Program-made: the position numbers and the translations under genes
DNA from: Sceloporus undulatus
Lineage: Eukaryota > Chordata > Lepidosauria > Squamata > Phrynosomatidae
Direction: 5' to 3'
Assembly: GCF_019175285.1 (NCBI RefSeq)
Contig: NC_056527.1
Span: 119,587,078-119,651,077, forward strand
DNA length: 64,000 nucleotides
Part shown: piece after piece, positions 60,001 through 64,000 of the stretch
Numbering within the stretch: the first letter of the stretch is position 1
How the letters are laid out: each line of letters starts with the position of its first letter
Notes under the pieces: generated by a model
What the model was told of the DNA's origin: nothing
Database searches by the model: none
The model's input: only the letters and a program-made list of their open reading frames with translations

Positions 60001-61342
60001 AATCTAAATCAAGGCATCCCCAAGAGATGGCCATCTAGCCTCTGTTTAAAGACCTCTAGGGAAGGAGACTCCACTACACTCCGAGGGAGTTTGTTCCCTT
60101 TCCGTCCTTTGGGCAGGATAGAGGATAATTTTGAAGGAACCGATCCAAAGCCTTTCCCCTGGCCTGAGTTGAGTAGGGCAGGCCTATCTTCTCAGGGACT
60201 GAGCCCCTCTCCCCATTTGGCCTTTTCTCCCTTTTCAGTTCCGGAGCTGAACATCCTGAACAAACAATCCCTCAAGATCCATGTGGTGGAAACTGGCAAG
60301 GAATTTGGGGTGCTGATGGCCTTCTGGGTAAGTGGAGGGGACCCTGTATATGCTTGGAGGGGAGGGGGATCTTTACTGGGAGGTTGGACTGAGCCCACTC
60401 CTCAGGGCCTTTGCCTCAGCAGAAGAAGGTTGCACTAAAGCTGCATCCACACTGGAGAAATAACCCAGCACCGCTTTTTAGCATCCTGGCTCAAGGCTAT
60501 GGAATTCTGGGAGTTGGAGTTTGTTGTGGGCTCAATGCACAGCAGAGCTACATACTCCAACTCACAGAATTCCATAGCCTTGAGCCGCAGCAATTAAAGT
60601 GGTGCCAAACCGGATTATTTCTCCAGTGTAGATACAGTCTAAATTACCTTTGGGACCCCTTCCCACTCTTATGGCTCCCCCCCCCCACTTTGCAGGAGCT
60701 GTCGGTGTTGCTGCCCCACGTCTCCCTGGAGCTTCTCTTTGTGGGGGACACTTTGCCCCCCGAGTTGGACGGCCAGCAGTTCCTTTTGCAGAGAGATGTG
60801 AGTCCCTTCAGGGCCCCAAAAGCCCCAGAAGGACCCACCAGCAAGTGGAGGGGAGGGGGAGGGATTGCTTATCTCTGTCTCTTCCCCCCCCAAAATGCAC
60901 AACCCTCACCCCTCTCCTTCTGTTCCGCTAGAGAAGGGAGTCAGACGGATCTGGACCCTTGCACACTTGGTGCCTTGGAGACCAAAGGGAGCCCCCTACA
61001 ACACATCCCCTTCCCAAGTGTGTATGGGGGTCTCCACTCATTTCCTCTCCCCTTCTCAGGAAGAACAAGGGGTCTCTGTCCAGCCTGGGCTGACCCCCAG
61101 GTCCAAAGGGGGCCGCCGTGAGCTGCAGTTGGGGTTCAGCGCTCGCCCCTATCACCTCCTGCAAGCCCCCAAACCAGACCTGGTCATCGGTGAGAGGAAA
61201 AGGGGAGGGAACGGAGGGGAGGAGACCCCCCAAAAGGGTCAGAGGGCAGAAAGGGTGGCTCTGCTGCATCTGACACTCCCTTTCCATGCAGGGTTCAACT
61301 CTGGATTTGCCCTCAAGGAGACTTGGCTGAGTTCTCTCCCCC
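57051..61342 (+). CDS. ZMYND15: Zinc finger MYND-type containing 15, partial at both ends
   Basis: Testis protein linked to spermatid gene repression in mammals. Exons: 57051-57303, 57386-57541, 57811-57971, 58081-58236, 58423-58510, 59148-59264, 60239-60327, 60696-60797, 61060-61189, 61292 into the gap. Phases match throughout. Landmarks: ERLLLVTDEQGAILGFDFQL; PMRGWGPKPSFSF; a complete MYND finger (CHVC, C..C, YCSERC, HQFWC) spanning the second and third exons; SETFNKEAFLVTRGLTRGYW; KEYYQWRGL; LNILNKQSLKIHVVE; LLPHVSLELLFVGD; ELQLGFSARPYHLL; FNSGFALKETWL. The human N-terminal region (about 200 residues) and C-terminus are absent, presumably in the two flanking gaps. Exon 58423-58510 changes frame within a C run (GNPFEALRPEGGTALPP in one frame, RTFF in another), probably an assembly error. 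Orientation is opposite to TM4SF5, unlike human. Confidence 0.95.
59308..59345 (+). repeat. (CCTT)n microsatellite
   Basis: About nine CCTT units in a ZMYND15 intron. Confidence 0.9.
59925..60105 (-). mobile_element. CR1 LINE 3' fragment
   Basis: 'agaatcatagaatcctagagttggaagagacccc' through 'gatggccatctagcctctgttt' and 'ggagtttgttccc', reverse orientation, in a ZMYND15 intron. Confidence 0.85.
60430..60645. mobile_element. Palindromic MITE, copy 3
   Basis: Starts AGCTGCATCCACACTGGAG and ends CTCCAGTGTAGATACAGT; shares the internal 'ctatggaattctgggagttg' and its complement with the copies at 5,152 and 10,432. Lies in a ZMYND15 intron. Confidence 0.78.
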
Positions 61343-61442
61343 NNNNNNNNNNNNNNNNNNNNNNNNNNNNNNNNNNNNNNNNNNNNNNNNNNNNNNNNNN
61401 NNNNNNNNNNNNNNNNNNNNNNNNNNNNNNNNNNNNNNNNNN
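61343..61442. other. Assembly gap, 100 N
   Basis: Exactly 100 N within a ZMYND15 exon, flanked on both sides by C runs. True size unknown. Confidence 1.
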
Positions 61443-63227
61443 CCCCCCCCCCGACCTCCCTCTTGTGGGTCCCAGGAAGGAAGGCGGCCCTCTGCCCTTT
61501 CGGGGCCAAGGGTGGCCCCAGGGCAGCCTGGCTTGGCCTCTCGGCCGGCCAGCCCCCACCTGGCCTCTTGGGAGGGGCACAAGATGGCTCCCGCTGGCAG
61601 GCTGCCTTGGGCCCAGTGGGGAGAGTCCCTCTTCTCACCACTTTCGGCTCCTGGGGAGCTGCCCCCCAGCCTCTTTGGAAGCTTTTTTGGGGAGCAGGTT
61701 GGCTTGGGCGCCTTGGCCTCCCTGGGGCAAAGGGGAGGGGTCTTAGCCAGCCACCCCACTTAGGGCCACTTGGAGGGTCTTGCCTTGGCCCCAGTGCCAG
61801 CCTTTCCTCTCCTCTCAGCCCAAGGGAGCGATAAACCCACAGAGTGGAGTCAGACCAATTTTCCACCCCCCAAAACATTGGGCATGGCTTTGCAAAGGTG
61901 GGGAGAGTGTTACAGAGCAATGGGGGGGGGGGTATGAGATCGCCCTCCATGCCTCCCCTTCCTTTGGGTCAAAAAAGTGGGGCTGCCCCTCTAAAGCACT
62001 TGGCACAAGGGGAACCATACTTGGGGGGCACTGGCTCAGTTCAAGGGGGCTGCATTGGGAGAGTCTGCTTTCCTGGGGTTTCCTCCATTGCAGGGCCAAC
62101 TGTTGTCATGATCCGGAGTATTTCTTAGCCCTCTTTCTCATCCTCTGAATTATTAGCACTGAGGTTTTGCCCCCAAAAGTGGCCTGAAAATGCAAAATGC
62201 AGCACCCTCCACATGCCCCCCAAGAGGCAATAAGTAACGGCCAGAGCAGAAGGGCCAGGGGCCAGGCCAGAGCTCCTGGGGGCCTCTTGGTGGGCAAGTG
62301 GCCACCCTCTTAGCAAGCCCTAAGGCCTCTCTGATCCAGGATCCGTCAGCCTTCTGGCCAAGATCCACTGAGGGCCGGCCCAGATTCAGCTGGCTTCCCT
62401 TTTATGGGGATCCATTGTTCCCTCCGGGGCCCTTCCCTTTCCTCTCTCCTCCATTTCTCCATCCAGTTTGGAGTTTGTGTATATTAGAGGGAAGGGTCTT
62501 CCCTCTTAGCCCACTTTCTCCACAGTTCTATAGGCAAAAGAAAGACAGTGCCAACAGTGCCAGCAGTTTGGGACAGGACTTCCCTCCAAGCCCTGCTGTT
62601 TCCCTGCTCTTTGGTCCCCATTTCTCCTCCTCCTCCTCCTCCTCCCTTCCCTCCTTCCTTTTAGGGCGGAAAAATGTTCCCAGGAGCGCAGAGTTTGGAT
62701 TGCAAAGGGACTGGGCAGAGTTGGCAACTGGGCCGCTTCCTCCCTCTCTGTGTTGTGTGTCTTGGGGGGGGGTGCATTTAGGAATCTGGAACGGCCCAAA
62801 CTGGGAGTTTCTGGTTCCTTCATAAAAGCTGGGGGGGGGCAGATCTTGCCCACTGACTTCTGCATTTCTGGGTAACATGCTTCCCCTCCCCCAACGGCTT
62901 ACGGGGACCTGTAACGTCGGAGCCATGCTTCCTTTTCCTCCACTATTTTGAAGCCCCCCCCCATGAAGGACTTACGCTCCCCAGTAATCCCCTCCCCAAG
63001 TCTGGGATGGGAGAAACACACACACACCCACACACCCGCTGTGTCTGCCCATCCTGTGGGTCTGTGTTTCTCTACTGGGAAAGGGGACATAGAAGATGCA
63101 GCAGAGGGTGGCCTCTTTTTTGCTGGGGGGGGTGTGGGGGTTTTTTTTTTTTTTCCTTGGGGGGGTCCTTGGATGAATGGAGCCCCCTCCTCTTCCTCAC
63201 ATGTGACCCTCTTGTTCCCCCTCTCAG
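61443..63227. other. Region between the gap and PFN1 exon 2
   Basis: I find neither the C-terminal exons of ZMYND15 nor PFN1 exon 1 here. If this stretch is PFN1 intron 1, exon 1 should lie in or beyond the gap. Contains only short T, G and CA runs. Confidence 0.45.
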
Positions 63228-63420
63228 CCGGCGGAGGTGAACACTCTGGTGGGGAAGGACCGCAGCAACCTGTTTGTCAATGGCCTGACGCTGGGCGGGC
63301 AGAAGTGCTCCGTCATCCGGGACAGCCTCCACACGGACGGGGAGTGCACCATGGACCTCCGGACGAAGAGTACGGGAGGGGCCCCCACCTTCAACATCAC
63401 AGCCGCTATGACCAACAAGA
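63228..63420 (+). CDS. PFN1: Profilin-1, exon 2 only
   Basis: Actin-monomer and polyproline-binding cytoskeletal protein. The 193-bp exon has acceptor CCCTCTCAG and donor A/GTGAGT. It reads [20 protein letters not shown], then [32 protein letters not shown], ending MTNK, with near-identity to human PFN1 from residue 45 ([20 protein letters not shown]). Exon 1 was not found upstream. Exon 3 lies past the window end; 63,421-64,000 shows only intron. In human PFN1 is about 200 kb from ZMYND15 with many genes between (human order recalled), so its position here depends on the gap join. Confidence 0.95.
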
Positions 63421-64000
63421 GTGAGTCGACCACCAATTGGGGGGAGGGGGGCTTCATTTCCTTCCGGGCGCAAGAAGGAATCCATTTGGTCACCTTGTTC
63501 TGTTTCTCTACTCTCTTTGGATGCTCTTTGTACTTTGGGGTCTCATTTTTGGGGGTTGGGGGGAATCATTTGCACTGAAAACCCTACTTTTTCCTGACAG
63601 AAACCCATATTTGAGCACAAGGAGCACTTACTTCGTGCAAAAACCTGCTGGAGGAAACCAGTCTGTGTATTGTTGGCACAAGCAGATTTTCTCTGAAAGA
63701 GGAGCTGAAATGCAAAGCATCTCTGGTGCTTCCCCTTTTCTCCAGGGAGGGGCTCTGGAGTGTCCAGGGCCCCCTTTTTGGGTGCTCCTCCTTTCCCCTG
63801 GCAGCCATGAGGCTGCCCACTCCTCCCCTCCCTGCCCTCGCCAGACCCATCTTTTCTGGCAGCTGTTGTGGGTTCCTTCCCTGAGGCTGCATTCCTCCCT
63901 CCTTGGCCCCCTCCCCACAACTGTGGCCAGGGATCCTCTGTCCAGCGGAGGAACAAACAGCTGTGGCCTCATCCAGGCAGAGGAGATAAGGCCACCACTG

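Overview
The window looks like vertebrate nuclear DNA from a lepidosaur, most likely a squamate reptile, probably a GC-rich gene-dense microchromosomal segment. The evidence is split genes whose nearest relatives sit together on human 17p13.2 (PSMB6, GLTPD2, VMO1, TM4SF5, ZMYND15, PFN1), plus CR1 and L2 LINEs, a tRNA-like SINE with an 'agtcatttctgactt' tail, palindromic MITEs, a hAT MITE and a DIRS-like retroelement. It is a draft assembly. There are two 25-N and two 100-N placeholder gaps, and many frame slips fall in long C or G runs.

Layout: 0.2-5.6 kb PSMB6 (minus, complete); 8.1-11.8 kb GLTPD2 (minus, first exon uncertain); 14.7-16.8 kb VMO1 (plus); 17.5-24.2 kb TM4SF5 (minus), whose first intron holds a 1.4 kb tandem duplication carrying a second copy of exon 2, and an L2 LINE with a hAT MITE inside it; 25.7-31 kb CR1 debris, an orphan VMO1-like last exon and weak candidate exons of a secreted or stalked protein; 32.3-38.7 kb a broken DIRS-like tyrosine-recombinase retroelement; 38.8-42.8 kb GC-rich sequence with candidate exons; 42.85-46.85 kb a 4 kb almost pure purine tract; 47-50.4 kb mostly non-coding; 50.5-54.5 kb an unrecognised minus-strand gene; 55.2 kb a promoter-like cluster; 57-61.3 kb ZMYND15 (plus, both ends lost near gaps); 63.2 kb PFN1 exon 2 (plus).

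The main discovery is the gene at 50,501-54,544. At least eleven short exons with matching splice phases encode an acidic, Ser-rich protein of about 217 residues that I cannot assign to a family. A three-exon module has been triplicated in tandem, introns included. The three copies differ in how far the middle exon has survived: reduced to 8 bp, intact, or broken up by CR1 insertions. About 0.7 kb upstream lie an octamer, an RFX-type X-box and a perfect CRE, the combination expected of a germ-cell or ciliated-cell promoter.

The genes do not form a pathway. They are a conserved neighbourhood: a proteasome catalytic subunit, a glycolipid-transfer-like protein, a vitelline-membrane-type secreted protein, a tetraspanin-like membrane protein, a testis MYND protein and profilin. 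The opposite orientation of ZMYND15 and its adjacency to PFN1 both depend on the two 100-N joins and should be treated with caution.
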